Of a DNA stretch of 64,000 nt, positions 1-9,018 are shown one piece after another. Location: contig NZ_CP015971.1 in NCBI RefSeq assembly GCF_001659705.1, forward strand, positions 2,235,029-2,299,028. Direction: 5' to 3'. Made by a program: the position numbers and the translations under genes. The first letter of the stretch is position 1; each line of letters opens with the position of its first letter. Under the pieces are notes generated by a model that was given only the letters and a program-made list of their open reading frames with translations, did not search any database and had not been told where the DNA came from. This stretch comes from Arachidicoccus sp. BS20 (lineage in GTDB: Bacteria > Bacteroidota > Bacteroidia > Chitinophagales > Chitinophagaceae).

Positions 1-2484
1 GGGAGCACAGCCGAAAGAAACTGCCAGTGAATAACGCTGTTCCGGCTCTTTGGCTTCATTGGTCTTTACCGAAGGAGAATACACTTCCGCTTCTTTTTCG
101 CGGATGTCGCGAAGCAGTTTTAATTCCAATACCTCGCCGGCAGTGTATAACAATAAGTTATTCACAGCGCTGTATTGATACTTGCCAGTCAGCAATATTT
201 CTACGCTCGCTTTATCTTCCGTTCCGGCTCTCACTATTTTTGTGAGTCTGCCTTCTGGCGGACGAATACCTAAATCCTTTGCCGCTGCATTTGCGTGTGT
301 AGCGGGCAAGCTGCCGAGATAAGTTTCCAACAACGGACGAATGCTGTCCACATTAAAATTACCTACAAAAACAAATGTGAAAGCCGAGGCATCTGCAAAG
401 CGTTCTTTATAGAAATTATATGCGGTATCCAGATTCAATTCATCGATCCTGTCCACCGTAAACGGGCGGCTGCGTTCATTATAGTTACTCAGGAAATAGC
501 TGACCGTATCGCGGAAAATATTCGCAGGATTGGAATATTTATGCGCAAGACTCTGTTTGGCACTTGTGATGATGTTACGGTAAATAGCCGTATCCATACG
601 CGGCTGCGTAAATTTCAGATATAAAAGTTGCAGCGCTGTTTCCAAATCTTTTTGGTTAGATGAACCTTGCGCACCTTCAGTTCTATCACTGATAAACGTG
701 CCTGCGCTCGCTATTTTTCCTGTCAATAATCTTGACAATTGTATCGGGTCGTAATTACCCAAGCCCATATTGCTCAACATAGATGTTGCATTACCCGCAG
801 ATACATAATTGCTCAATGTGCTTAACGACGTGCCTCCCGGCGCAAATCCCATAAAACTGATGGCGTCATTCTGGTAAGTGGTAGGTTTAAGTAATACTTT
901 AACGCCATTGCTCAAAGTCATTTCCGTGATACCGAGCTTCGGAATACTGTCTTCCTTAACAACTTTTCCCGGAGTGGGCAATGTTTTCAAAAGCATAGCA
1001 TTTGCCGCCGTTGCGATTTCTTTGTATGGTGCAATGTTACCGTTTTCTATACTGCTGAACCAGCCTGTAACCGTTGCAGAGTCCGGTAGATTTGCTTTTG
1101 CCGAGTCAGGCGCTATCAGCAAAATGTCGCGATTATTATCTTTGATATATTCCGATGCTACGCTGTTCACTTCTTGTGTGGTGATAGCATCCAGATGCGA
1201 TTTTACAAAATCATATTCCCATTGAATAGAAGGTTGCGCTTCGCCATGCAAAAACAAAGATTGTAAGGCTTTTACATAATTTTGGGATGATACTTTGCTT
1301 GCTTCTTTTAGCGAGGCTTCCATGCCGCTGAGATAATTCTTTTTTGCCCTGTCCAATTCATCTTGCGTAAAGCCGTATTTTTCTACCTGCTTTACAATTG
1401 TCCAGCCTTGCTTTACGGCTGCTTCCAATTGTCCTTGTTTTGGTACCACCGAAAAACTAAAGGCATCCAAACCGCCAAGCAACCCGGAAATTCCGGCGCT
1501 TGCAGACAAATAAGTTTTATCCGGTTTCAGGCTTTGTTCGCCATAACGCGCGCCCAACATTTGACCGAACAGTCCGCGCTTGATTGCTGCTAAATAGTCC
1601 GCCTCGGTTTTGATATTGCCGGCTTTGTGTTTGATAATAAGATTCAACTCCGTTTGCGGTTGCTCTTTATCTGTTACAACTACAAAACGATTTTCGCCAG
1701 TAAGCGGAATGCTGTAATGTGTGCGGACTCTTTCGTTCTTTGGATTTTTTTCATCGCTAAAATGCGCTTTAATGTAAGCTTCCACTTGCTTTACATTTAT
1801 ATCTCCGACCACGATTACCGCCTGCAAATCCGGACGATACCAGTCGCTGTGAAAACGCCTGATTTGTTCCGGTTTAAAAGTTGTAAGAATACTGTGTAAA
1901 CCAATAGGAGTGCGCACGGCATATCTCGAATTGTTCAGCAGTATCGGCATATATTGACGGCGCATTCTTTCGCCTGCACCCAAGCCCAGCCTTTCTTCTT
2001 CCAACACCACGCCACGCTCCTGCGCAATATCGGTCGAGTCCAGCAAAGCATCCTGTGCCCAGTCTCTGATAATGCCCAAGCCTTTATTCAGCATAGACGG
2101 GTCGTCCAATGGAATAGGAAGTTCAAATACGGTCTCGTCGTAACTTGTATAAGCGTTAAGGTCTGCACCGAAACGGACACCGGCTTTTTGAAGATAATCT
2201 TCCAATTCGTTTTTGGGATAATGCTTTGTACCGTTGAAGTTCATGTGCTCCATAAAATGCGCTAAACCTTGCTGGTCATTATCTTCTAATATAGAGCCAA
2301 CTTTATTTACCAGGTACATCACTACCCGTTTCTTCGGCTCTTCATTGTGCCTGATATAGTAAGTAAGTCCGTTAGGTAATTTTCCCGTGTGAATAGCAGT
2401 ATCCAACGGAATCTGCTGTGCATACAATCCGCAGGCAGCCGTTGAAAGTAAAGCGGTCAGTAGCCATTTGTTGTTTAGTTTCAT
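1..2484 (-). CDS. Secreted M16 (insulinase/pitrilysin-family) zinc protease, 3' end cut by window edge
   Basis: The reading frame is open from 2484 to the left edge (828 codons). Two-module M16 proteases of this type are usually around 930 residues, so roughly 100 C-terminal residues lie outside. The N-terminus MKLNNKWLLTALLSTAA is a signal peptide with a likely cut after GLYA. The inverted zinc motif HFMEH is at residues 76-80, and a Glu about 76 residues later (QERGVVLEEE) is the expected third ligand. A second, non-catalytic M16 half follows. The role is probably peptide degradation in the periplasm or at the outer membrane. ATG 2484 is preferred; an in-frame ATG at 2505 would put charged residues before the signal peptide. 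It is co-directional with, but 282 bp from, the MutS-like pair, and is the last visible gene of the SusCD/ABC series. Confidence 0.9.
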   Translation of the reverse strand, partial: MKLNNKWLLTALLSTAACGLYAQQIPLDTAIHTGKLPNGLTYYIRHNEEPKKRVVMYLVNKVGSILEDNDQQGLAHFMEHMNFNGTKHYPKNELEDYLQKAGVRFGADLNAYTSYDETVFELPIPLDDPSMLNKGLGIIRDWAQDALLDSTDIAQERGVVLEEERLGLGAGERMRRQYMPILLNNSRYAVRTPIGLHSILTTFKPEQIRRFHSDWYRPDLQAVIVVGDINVKQVEAYIKAHFSDEKNPKNERVRTHYSIPLTGENRFVVVTDKEQPQTELNLIIKHKAGNIKTEADYLAAIKRGLFGQMLGARYGEQSLKPDKTYLSASAGISGLLGGLDAFSFSVVPKQGQLEAAVKQGWTIVKQVEKYGFTQDELDRAKKNYLSGMEASLKEASKVSSQNYVKALQSLFLHGEAQPSIQWEYDFVKSHLDAITTQEVNSVASEYIKDNNRDILLIAPDSAKANLPDSATVTGWFSSIENGNIAPYKEIATAANAMLLKTLPTPGKVVKEDSIPKLGITEMTLSNGVKVLLKPTTYQNDAISFMGFAPGGTSLSTLSNYVSAGNATSMLSNMGLGNYDPIQLSRLLTGKIASAGTFISDRTEGAQGSSNQKDLETALQLLYLKFTQPRMDTAIYRNIITSAKQSLAHKYSNPANIFRDTVSYFLSNYNERSRPFTVDRIDELNLDTAYNFYKERFADASAFTFVFVGNFNVDSIRPLLETYLGSLPATHANAAAKDLGIRPPEGRLTKIVRAGTEDKASVEILLTGKYQYSAVNNLLLYTAGEVLELKLLRDIREKEAEVYSPSVKTNEAKEPEQRYSLAVSFGCAP

Positions 2485-2573
2485 TCTGTCTTGTTTTTGT
2501 ACCATGTGCAGGCAGACTGCACTTGTTCTTTTTAAATAAATTTTTTCCCGTTTAAGCGAGTATTTCCGGTGTA

Positions 2574-2587
2574 CCTAAGTTCTTAGG
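2574..2587. promoter_or_regulatory. Short perfect palindrome upstream of the M16 gene
   Basis: CCTAAG-TT-CTTAGG is a perfect inverted repeat about 90 bp ahead of the M16 start codon, in the 282-bp gap 2485-2766. It could be an operator or a small hairpin in the 5' leader. Nothing else was recognised in this gap, which is AT-rich and non-coding. Confidence 0.25.
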
Positions 2588-2766
2588 CAAAAGAAACCTG
2601 CCAAGCCAATATCATCACAAAAAGCCTGTACAGGTATTTGTATTATCCTTAGTTAGTTACACATTGTTTATAATAAAGACGAATAAAAAGTGTTTACCCC
2701 TGTGTCAAAATAAGTTTTTAACAATTATTTCGGCTAATATGGCTTTCTGCCCCAATTGTTTAATGC

Positions 2767-4110
2767 CTATTTCAACATATCCAAGATTCCTTCATTTTGG
2801 ATAATGAGCATACCCTGACGGTCTTCCGTGATACCTTCGGTTAATGTGTACGGATAGCGCGGCGTGCTGCCTTCCATCTCCGTCGGCATGTAACCAAATT
2901 GAATATTCATGTTGTTTTGTAGGGCTTCCCCTACTTCGATGATGTGTGTAGAAATGATGAATAAACAATCCCGGTATTTCGAAAACGCTTTCGTTACTTC
3001 CAATGTGCCTTCGTAAGCATCCTTCACATTCGTACCCTTGAACAGCTCATCAAACATTACCAATAAGTTCTTCTTTTGGGATACCAATTCCGCTGCCTGC
3101 TTTACCCGCAATACTTCCGCATAAAAATGACTGTAACCCAGACTGATGTTGTCAGGCACATTTATCGAACTGAACAAGCCGTCTTTTACCGTAAAACACA
3201 TCTCGTCCGCTGCTACCGGAAAACCGCAGTGCGCCAGATAAAGGTTTATGCCGATGCTTTTCATCAGCGTACTTTTGCCTGCCATGTTCGCTCCCGTGAG
3301 AAAAAGAAGGTTGTGTTCCCGGTTGAAGGCTATGTCGTTTCCAACAGCATTTTTTAATGCAGGATGCCTTAGCCCTTTTACCTTTAGTTCATTGCCTTCC
3401 TTTGGTTTGGCTTCGGCATACGTAAAGTTCCTATCTTCGGCTACGCTCCCTACCGCCATGAAGACATCCAGCTCGTAAATAAACTGCAAAACAACTTCCA
3501 TGTCTTTCCGCTTTGTGTGCGTCAGCAGCCGGTCAAAATAAGCAGTGTCTTTTACGGAAAGGTCTTCTTTTTTTTCTCCTTCTTTTTCTCCCTTTTTCCC
3601 GGAAAGCAACCGCAGTTTCGTGATGTCTTTGTCTGTAAGAATGGTTTGGACTTCCCTTATCTTTTCTTCGTAAGGATTGTCCTGCATATTCATATCTTCT
3701 GTGAGAAAACCGTATAGCAGTTGCAGCACCGTTGCCGCTGCGGTCAGTCCTTTTGCCTGTAAGCCGTACGCTTCGTCATGCACTAATGACGATAACGCCT
3801 TTTTCTTTAGCGTGGAGAACATACTGCCGACAGTCGTTTTACTGCCGCCGCCGTCTAAACGGTTGGAGAACAGCTCTACCTGTTCCCGCTCTAAGGGAAA
3901 ACGGTAGCCGCTTTGCTGAAAGTACCGGAAAACGGTTGCCCTCCGGTTGATTTGCTCTTCGTCCGTCAGCGGCGTTTTCAGCAGCTTTTCCAGCAATTGT
4001 TCCCCGCCGGGTGTATGTGTCCGGTTGAATAGTGCATACACCGAACCGGACTGGTACCTGCCTAAAAGATTGAGCTCGTCCGTCGTTTGCTTATCGGTTA
4101 TAAAAGACAT
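2767..4110 (-). CDS. Short MutS-family ATPase (domain III/V only), paralogue 1
   Basis: A 447-residue protein with the MutS core/lever helices and the C-terminal ABC-type ATPase domain. Walker A GANMAGKST lies at about 273-281, Walker B LLVMFDE at about 349-355, and the STHII switch at about 387. The mismatch-recognition and connector domains of true MutS (about 850 residues) are absent, as is the Smr nuclease domain of MutS2. It is therefore unlikely to be the housekeeping mismatch-repair protein. A lysine/glutamate-rich insert occurs near 171-183. It lies 53 bp downstream of a clear paralogue with the same layout, and the two may form a heterodimer because MutS ATPases act as composite dimers (inference). 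Substrate unknown. Confidence 0.85.
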   Translation of the reverse strand: MSFITDKQTTDELNLLGRYQSGSVYALFNRTHTPGGEQLLEKLLKTPLTDEEQINRRATVFRYFQQSGYRFPLEREQVELFSNRLDGGGSKTTVGSMFSTLKKKALSSLVHDEAYGLQAKGLTAAATVLQLLYGFLTEDMNMQDNPYEEKIREVQTILTDKDITKLRLLSGKKGEKEGEKKEDLSVKDTAYFDRLLTHTKRKDMEVVLQFIYELDVFMAVGSVAEDRNFTYAEAKPKEGNELKVKGLRHPALKNAVGNDIAFNREHNLLFLTGANMAGKSTLMKSIGINLYLAHCGFPVAADEMCFTVKDGLFSSINVPDNISLGYSHFYAEVLRVKQAAELVSQKKNLLVMFDELFKGTNVKDAYEGTLEVTKAFSKYRDCLFIISTHIIEVGEALQNNMNIQFGYMPTEMEGSTPRYPYTLTEGITEDRQGMLIIQNEGILDMLK

Positions 4111-4163
4111 TTTCTAAATGAATAATGAGTAATGAATAATTGAAGCGGATAAGGGATAATTGT

Positions 4164-5519
4164 TTACGGTCGATTGTCCATTGTTAATTGCCCGGCGGCA
4201 TTCTTTTCCAGCATCTCTATGATACCTTCATTGCGGATGATGACCATCCCGTGGCGGTCTGCCGTGATGCCTTCTTCCAGCTTGTAGGTATAGACGGGGT
4301 TGTGCCCCTCCATCTTCGTGGGAAGGTATTGGTATTGGATATGATTCGTTTGTTGTTGTAAGATGTCCCCGGCTTCAATGATATGCGTGGAGATGATGAA
4401 CAAACTGCCCGTCTTTTTGGCGAACCCTTCGACTACAGCTACCGTGGCTTCCCCGGCATCTTTCACGTTCGTTCCCCTAAACAGTTCATCGAACAACACG
4501 AACAGTCTTTTGCCGGCGTGCAGTTCCTGTGCTACTTTTTTTACCCTCAGTACTTCTGCGTAAAAATGGCTGGCGCCCATCCCGAGGTTGTCCGGCAGGT
4601 TGATGGTGGAGAACATGCCTTCCAGCGGCGTGAACGTCATTTCCTTTGCAGCTACCGCGAAACCGCAATGCGCCAGATAAACAGCAATCCCCACGCTTTT
4701 CATAAACGTGCTCTTGCCTGCCATGTTCGCCCCTGTGAGAAAGACGACATTATGCTCTTCGTCTATCGTGATATCGTTGCCTTTGGCATTGGCTACAGCA
4801 GGGTGTTTCACGTCTTTCAGCTGAAGGCTTGTTGCATTGCCCTCTGCATATTTTGCTGCCGCAAAATTCCACCCGTGTTCTTTGGCAGTTTGACCCACGG
4901 AAAGGTAAGCATCCACACAATACATATAGTGCAGCAGCCTTTTGGATTCCTTGTAGTGCCGGAAGCGAAGGATGTTGTCATAAGCAACGAGCTTGTCCTG
5001 CGGCAGCTTGCCTTGGGTGTTCTCCGATAACAGCGGAACAAAAGCTGCTTCCGACAAGAGGGCTTCTATATTTTTTCTTTCTTCCGAATAATCCTTGTTG
5101 TGCAGGGCAGCTTCCCCCTGTATAAAAGCGTTCAGCTGTTGCAGCAGCCTTGTCAGCGAGCTGATGCCTTTAACAATCGTTTTATAGCCTGTATCTGCCG
5201 CTACCAACCCGGACAGCTTCTGCCCCAGGCTTTGCTGCTGTGCCGTCAGACGCGTGCGCTCGTCACGCTCCGACAAGTACTGCTCCGCCCCATCGAACAG
5301 CTCTCTGTTAAACGGAAAAGATGTGCCCGCTGCCCCGAAGTACCGAATAATGCCCGTGCGGCGGTTGATGCTGTCCGCATTATCCAAAGGATAACGAAGC
5401 CATTCTTCCAGCACCGCTCCACCGCCACGCGTGAAAGAACGGTCATACATACCAAAAATACCACCGCCCTTTCCAAATATACCTAAATCAACTAACGTCT
5501 GACTGTCTGTAAAAAACAT
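4164..5519 (-). CDS. Short MutS-family ATPase (domain III/V only), paralogue 2
   Basis: A 451-residue paralogue of the next gene, with the same domain order: N-terminal helical lever, then the ATPase domain with Walker A GANMAGKST at about 263-271, Walker B LFVLFDE, and the STHIIEAG segment. The run from HN(V/L)(V/L)FLTGANMAGKST through the FDELF(R/K)GTNVKDA block is nearly the same in both, while the N-terminal halves have diverged, so the duplication is old. Like its partner it lacks DNA mismatch-recognition domains. The gene is 187 bp downstream of the GldFG-like permease gene in the same direction; that gap holds no gene. Confidence 0.85.
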   Translation of the reverse strand: MFFTDSQTLVDLGIFGKGGGIFGMYDRSFTRGGGAVLEEWLRYPLDNADSINRRTGIIRYFGAAGTSFPFNRELFDGAEQYLSERDERTRLTAQQQSLGQKLSGLVAADTGYKTIVKGISSLTRLLQQLNAFIQGEAALHNKDYSEERKNIEALLSEAAFVPLLSENTQGKLPQDKLVAYDNILRFRHYKESKRLLHYMYCVDAYLSVGQTAKEHGWNFAAAKYAEGNATSLQLKDVKHPAVANAKGNDITIDEEHNVVFLTGANMAGKSTFMKSVGIAVYLAHCGFAVAAKEMTFTPLEGMFSTINLPDNLGMGASHFYAEVLRVKKVAQELHAGKRLFVLFDELFRGTNVKDAGEATVAVVEGFAKKTGSLFIISTHIIEAGDILQQQTNHIQYQYLPTKMEGHNPVYTYKLEEGITADRHGMVIIRNEGIIEMLEKNAAGQLTMDNRP

Positions 5520-5706
5520 GAGTGTCCTATTTTTTTAAAAACAAAGAATTTTATTGCAGTATCTATAAATGTTATTTTACTTCAAATCAAGCTGTTATAA
5601 AACTCTTGAGGTAGAACATTCCTACATTCACAAGGAAAAGTCTTTTTATTACTTGCAATAAAAATCAATTCTCATTAATAACCTGTTTTAGAATATTATT
5701 TCAACA

Positions 5707-8019
5707 TTATTTCCGTCTTCTCCTGATTAATAAAATAGTTCCGAACAGCAATAACGCTACAGGCAATATCCATAACAATCCGATATTGATAATTTTAAAA
5801 CCGGCATCGCTTAGTGTAAAAAAGTGGTCTTTTGCTTTCGGACGGTAAGAGTTCACGGGAAATTTTCCATAAGTAAACCAGCCGAACAACACAGTATTGA
5901 ATTGAAAATTTACCGTTCTACCCATATTCTTGCGCCCTAATTCCGCATTGCTCATCACATCAGCGTCGCCGCTCACAATAATACGTTGCTCTTTGCCATT
6001 CACGGTACGCGTTAATGCAATTGTGGTCGCAAACGGACCTTTCCCATCTCCTAAAGCCGGATTATATTTAATAGCCGAAGAATCTAAAACAACATTACCA
6101 ACATGATTCCAGCTTTTGGCGCTGTCTGTTAATAATAAAGGCGTTATCCTAAATCCCTCACTGTCTTTATAATTAATACCGCACACGCCCGGCATACTTA
6201 CGAAAGTACTGTCGTTATATGCGCCTTGCAAAACAGGCGACCATTGTGCCGCTTCTTTGGTAAGATAAACGGTAGCGATATTTTGCGCATAAGCGCTACT
6301 GTCCTGGAGAATCTGACCCGGCATTAACTGAACGCCCAGCATTTTTAATAACGGATTAAGTATCTCCTGTTTGCCGGGCTTTCCGAGAATCATCAAGTTA
6401 CCGCCGGCAGCAACGTATTTCCTGATTGCATTCAAGGCTGCCGGACTTAATTCTTTTCGCGGGTCGGCAATTACCAATGCCGCAATATCGGCAGGGATAC
6501 TGTGTGTGCTGTCTGCCATAACAGGTGTTACATCAAAACCCTGATTGATGAGCGAATAACGAAATGGTTTGAGATTGACAATATTTTTGTACGCATCATC
6601 TCCATCTTTGTCGATACTTCTTTCATAGTCGCCCTGCAGAAAGCCTATTTTCGGCGGAATGGAAATCAGCCTTTTTAAAGCAGCAGATACTTCTGTTTCG
6701 CTGGGCCAAGTTTCAGGGTCGTCAAATATTCGCAGGAAAGTAGTTCTGCCTTTGTATTTCAGCCGCATTACGTATTTGTTTCCTTCCGGGAGAAGATTTA
6801 TTTCCTTATGTATTTCAGCCGGCGTTTTAAACCGGTCCAAGTCATCCTTATCCGCTTCCGCCCGTTTTTGTGCAATTTGCAATATGGTCTTATTTTTATT
6901 CATGTATTTGTGCAGATAAGGGTCGCTCGGTACATCGTCATAATAATACACATACTTCAATGTAATATCTTTTTTGAAGCGGATATATTTTTCCCACCTG
7001 TCCAAATCTGCATTGCGCTTATCGGGAGAACCGAGATAATAATTACGGTCGAGATAATTAATGTACGTCGTTACTTCTAAAGGGCTATCCAGCTCCTTAA
7101 TAATTTTTTGCGCACTTTCGGTAATTGTATTCACGTTAGTAGCCGTTACATCCCAATAACCGACATATCCCGGTCTTGAAGTAATATAGCCCGCCAGTAA
7201 TACAAACGCAAATATACCCACATATTTTCCGGCTTTGATATACCACGCCTTGGTTTCCCTGCCGGATTGTAATTTAATAATACTGAAAACCAAAAACATC
7301 CCGGCTATCAACACAAAATAAAAAACATCTTTTGTCGTAATAAGCCCGGCAATCATTTTGCTTGTACGCCCGGAAATGGACAAGAAATACGTAAGGTCGC
7401 GCACAAAATCTACTTTTTGCCATATTTGTCCCACATAAGTCAAAGCAGCAAATACCACAAACGTGCTGAGCGCTGCAACCACCTGGTAACTCGTTAAACA
7501 GGACATGAACAAACCGATAGCCGCATAAGTACACAGCAACAGAAAAACACCAAACAAACCCGAAAGAAATAATGCTACATCCATGTGCGGAATAAACCAA
7601 AACGCAGTAATCCCAAACAGCATCAAAACACCGATAAGCACGAGTGCATAGCCTACCATCGCCAGAAATTTACCGAAAACAATTTCCCGGACTTTTACAG
7701 GCGATGAATATAGCAGGCTGATAGTACCGCTATTCATTTCCCGGCTGATTAGCCCCATTGTCAGCAACGGAAGATAGAGATACAATTTATCCAACAAACC
7801 GGGAAACAAACTTGTAGCCCAACCGCTGAAAATATAATTGGTAAGGAAGCCAAATATATCATCTTTGTCCATCAAATGTTTTGACCGCATCAGTCCGTCC
7901 AGCGTGTGGGTAAAATTAAATGCCGCCTGAAACACAAACACAATTAAAAGGAACCATGCAATAGGCGAATAGAAAAGATTGCTTAACTCCAACTTCGCTA
8001 TCTTGAATATTTTTTTCAT
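5707..8019 (-). CDS. Fused ABC-2 permease and GldG-like extracytoplasmic protein
   Basis: The 770-residue protein has two parts. Residues 1 to about 270 form an ABC-2-type permease with about six hydrophobic helices, including the SPIAWFLLIVFVFQAAF helix and the SREMNSGTISLLYSSPV loop typical of GldF. The rest is GldG-like: an extracytoplasmic domain beginning near YVGYWDVTATNVNT, with a Rossmann-like core (AALVIADPRKELSPAAL) and a C-terminal membrane helix ending in RRRRK. In gliding Bacteroidota GldF and GldG are usually separate, so this is a fusion of the two functions. It should form a transporter with the ATPase gene 40 bp upstream. The linkage to SusCD suggests the same substrate or its processing, not motility (inference). 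Confidence 0.85.
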   Translation of the reverse strand: MKKIFKIAKLELSNLFYSPIAWFLLIVFVFQAAFNFTHTLDGLMRSKHLMDKDDIFGFLTNYIFSGWATSLFPGLLDKLYLYLPLLTMGLISREMNSGTISLLYSSPVKVREIVFGKFLAMVGYALVLIGVLMLFGITAFWFIPHMDVALFLSGLFGVFLLLCTYAAIGLFMSCLTSYQVVAALSTFVVFAALTYVGQIWQKVDFVRDLTYFLSISGRTSKMIAGLITTKDVFYFVLIAGMFLVFSIIKLQSGRETKAWYIKAGKYVGIFAFVLLAGYITSRPGYVGYWDVTATNVNTITESAQKIIKELDSPLEVTTYINYLDRNYYLGSPDKRNADLDRWEKYIRFKKDITLKYVYYYDDVPSDPYLHKYMNKNKTILQIAQKRAEADKDDLDRFKTPAEIHKEINLLPEGNKYVMRLKYKGRTTFLRIFDDPETWPSETEVSAALKRLISIPPKIGFLQGDYERSIDKDGDDAYKNIVNLKPFRYSLINQGFDVTPVMADSTHSIPADIAALVIADPRKELSPAALNAIRKYVAAGGNLMILGKPGKQEILNPLLKMLGVQLMPGQILQDSSAYAQNIATVYLTKEAAQWSPVLQGAYNDSTFVSMPGVCGINYKDSEGFRITPLLLTDSAKSWNHVGNVVLDSSAIKYNPALGDGKGPFATTIALTRTVNGKEQRIIVSGDADVMSNAELGRKNMGRTVNFQFNTVLFGWFTYGKFPVNSYRPKAKDHFFTLSDAGFKIINIGLLWILPVALLLFGTILLIRRRRK

Positions 8020-8059
8020 TATTTATTTGAATGAATTTTAATCTTTAAATAAGAATGCT

Positions 8060-8995
8060 TTATTTATTTTTTCCTTTTCCGGATAGTTCTGCAAACACTT
8101 CATCCAAGGAACTTTTTTCGAGAAAAGCTTCCTGTACAAGCCATTTGTTTAAAACCGCCGTTTCGATAATCTTCTGCGACACGTCTTGCGAACCATCAAA
8201 ATAAATACGAAGCCTTTGCGCTGTCAGAAATTCCGCTTTGGTTACTCCCGGTATTTGCAAAACAGCATTCTCTGCCGGCGGATTAGCAAGAATAAGTATC
8301 ATACTGTGCGGTGTAACGTAATTGTTGAAAGCATCCATTGTGTCGGAAAAAACAATCTTTCCTGAGTCAATCATCTTAATATCCTTACATAATACCTGCA
8401 CTTCCGACAGGATGTGTGTAGAAAAAATGACCGACCTTTCTTCTGCTATTTCTTTAATCAAAGCCCTTACTTCGATAATCTGGTTAGGGTCAAGACCATT
8501 GGTCGGTTCGTCCAGAACAACCAGTTTGGGTTTATGGATAATTGCCTGCGCAATGCCCACACGCTGCCTGTAACCGCCGGAAAGATTACGAATCAAACGC
8601 TTGCTGAAATGTGCAATACCGCAACGTTCTTTCGCTTCATCCATCGCGCTTTTGATATTACTTTGGGGAATATCCCGCATATTGGCAGCAAACTCAAGGT
8701 ATTCATCTACTGTAAGGTCGGTATATAACGGCGGGTTTTGCGGCAGGAAACCGATTTGCTTTTTTGCCTCTTCGGGATGCTCGCGCATATCTATACCGCC
8801 AATAACAACTTTACCTTCCGTCTGGTTGATGACGCCGCACAGAATATTCATCGTAGTGGATTTACCGGCTCCGTTGGAGCCGAGTAAACCTACTATTCCT
8901 GTTTTATATATTTCTATATTGATGTCGCGTATCGCCCAATTGCTGCCATTATATTTGTGGGACAAATGACTGATACGTACGATTGGTTCTTCCAT
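8060..8995 (-). CDS. ABC transporter ATP-binding protein, GldA-like
   Basis: A 311-residue cytoplasmic ABC ATPase with all motifs: Walker A GLLGSNGAGKST, signature LSGGYRQRVGIAQA, Walker B KLVVLDEPTNGLDP, and switch His in FSTHILSEV. The C-terminal 80 residues form the accessory domain seen in GldA and related ABC-2 exporters. It energises the GldFG-like membrane protein encoded 40 bp downstream. The gene begins 23 bp after the susD stop codon, so the transporter is very likely translated from the SusCD transcript. Direction of transport and substrate cannot be read from the sequence. Confidence 0.92.
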   Translation of the reverse strand: MEEPIVRISHLSHKYNGSNWAIRDINIEIYKTGIVGLLGSNGAGKSTTMNILCGVINQTEGKVVIGGIDMREHPEEAKKQIGFLPQNPPLYTDLTVDEYLEFAANMRDIPQSNIKSAMDEAKERCGIAHFSKRLIRNLSGGYRQRVGIAQAIIHKPKLVVLDEPTNGLDPNQIIEVRALIKEIAEERSVIFSTHILSEVQVLCKDIKMIDSGKIVFSDTMDAFNNYVTPHSMILILANPPAENAVLQIPGVTKAEFLTAQRLRIYFDGSQDVSQKIIETAVLNKWLVQEAFLEKSSLDEVFAELSGKGKNK

Positions 8996-9018
8996 ATTTT
9001 TAATATAAATAATTGAAA

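Noticed and set aside
4111-4163. Repeated TGAATAAT-like units between the MutS-type genes
   Set aside because: Short AT-rich near-repeats are expected by chance in such a gap; no regular spacing or symmetry.
2767-5519. Housekeeping mutS or mutS2
   Set aside because: Both proteins are about half the length of MutS and lack the mismatch-recognition, connector and Smr domains.
5707-8995. Gliding motility locus gldA-gldFG
   Set aside because: No other gld, spr or type IX secretion genes are present, and the genes are tightly linked to susD; the similarity is to the transporter family only.
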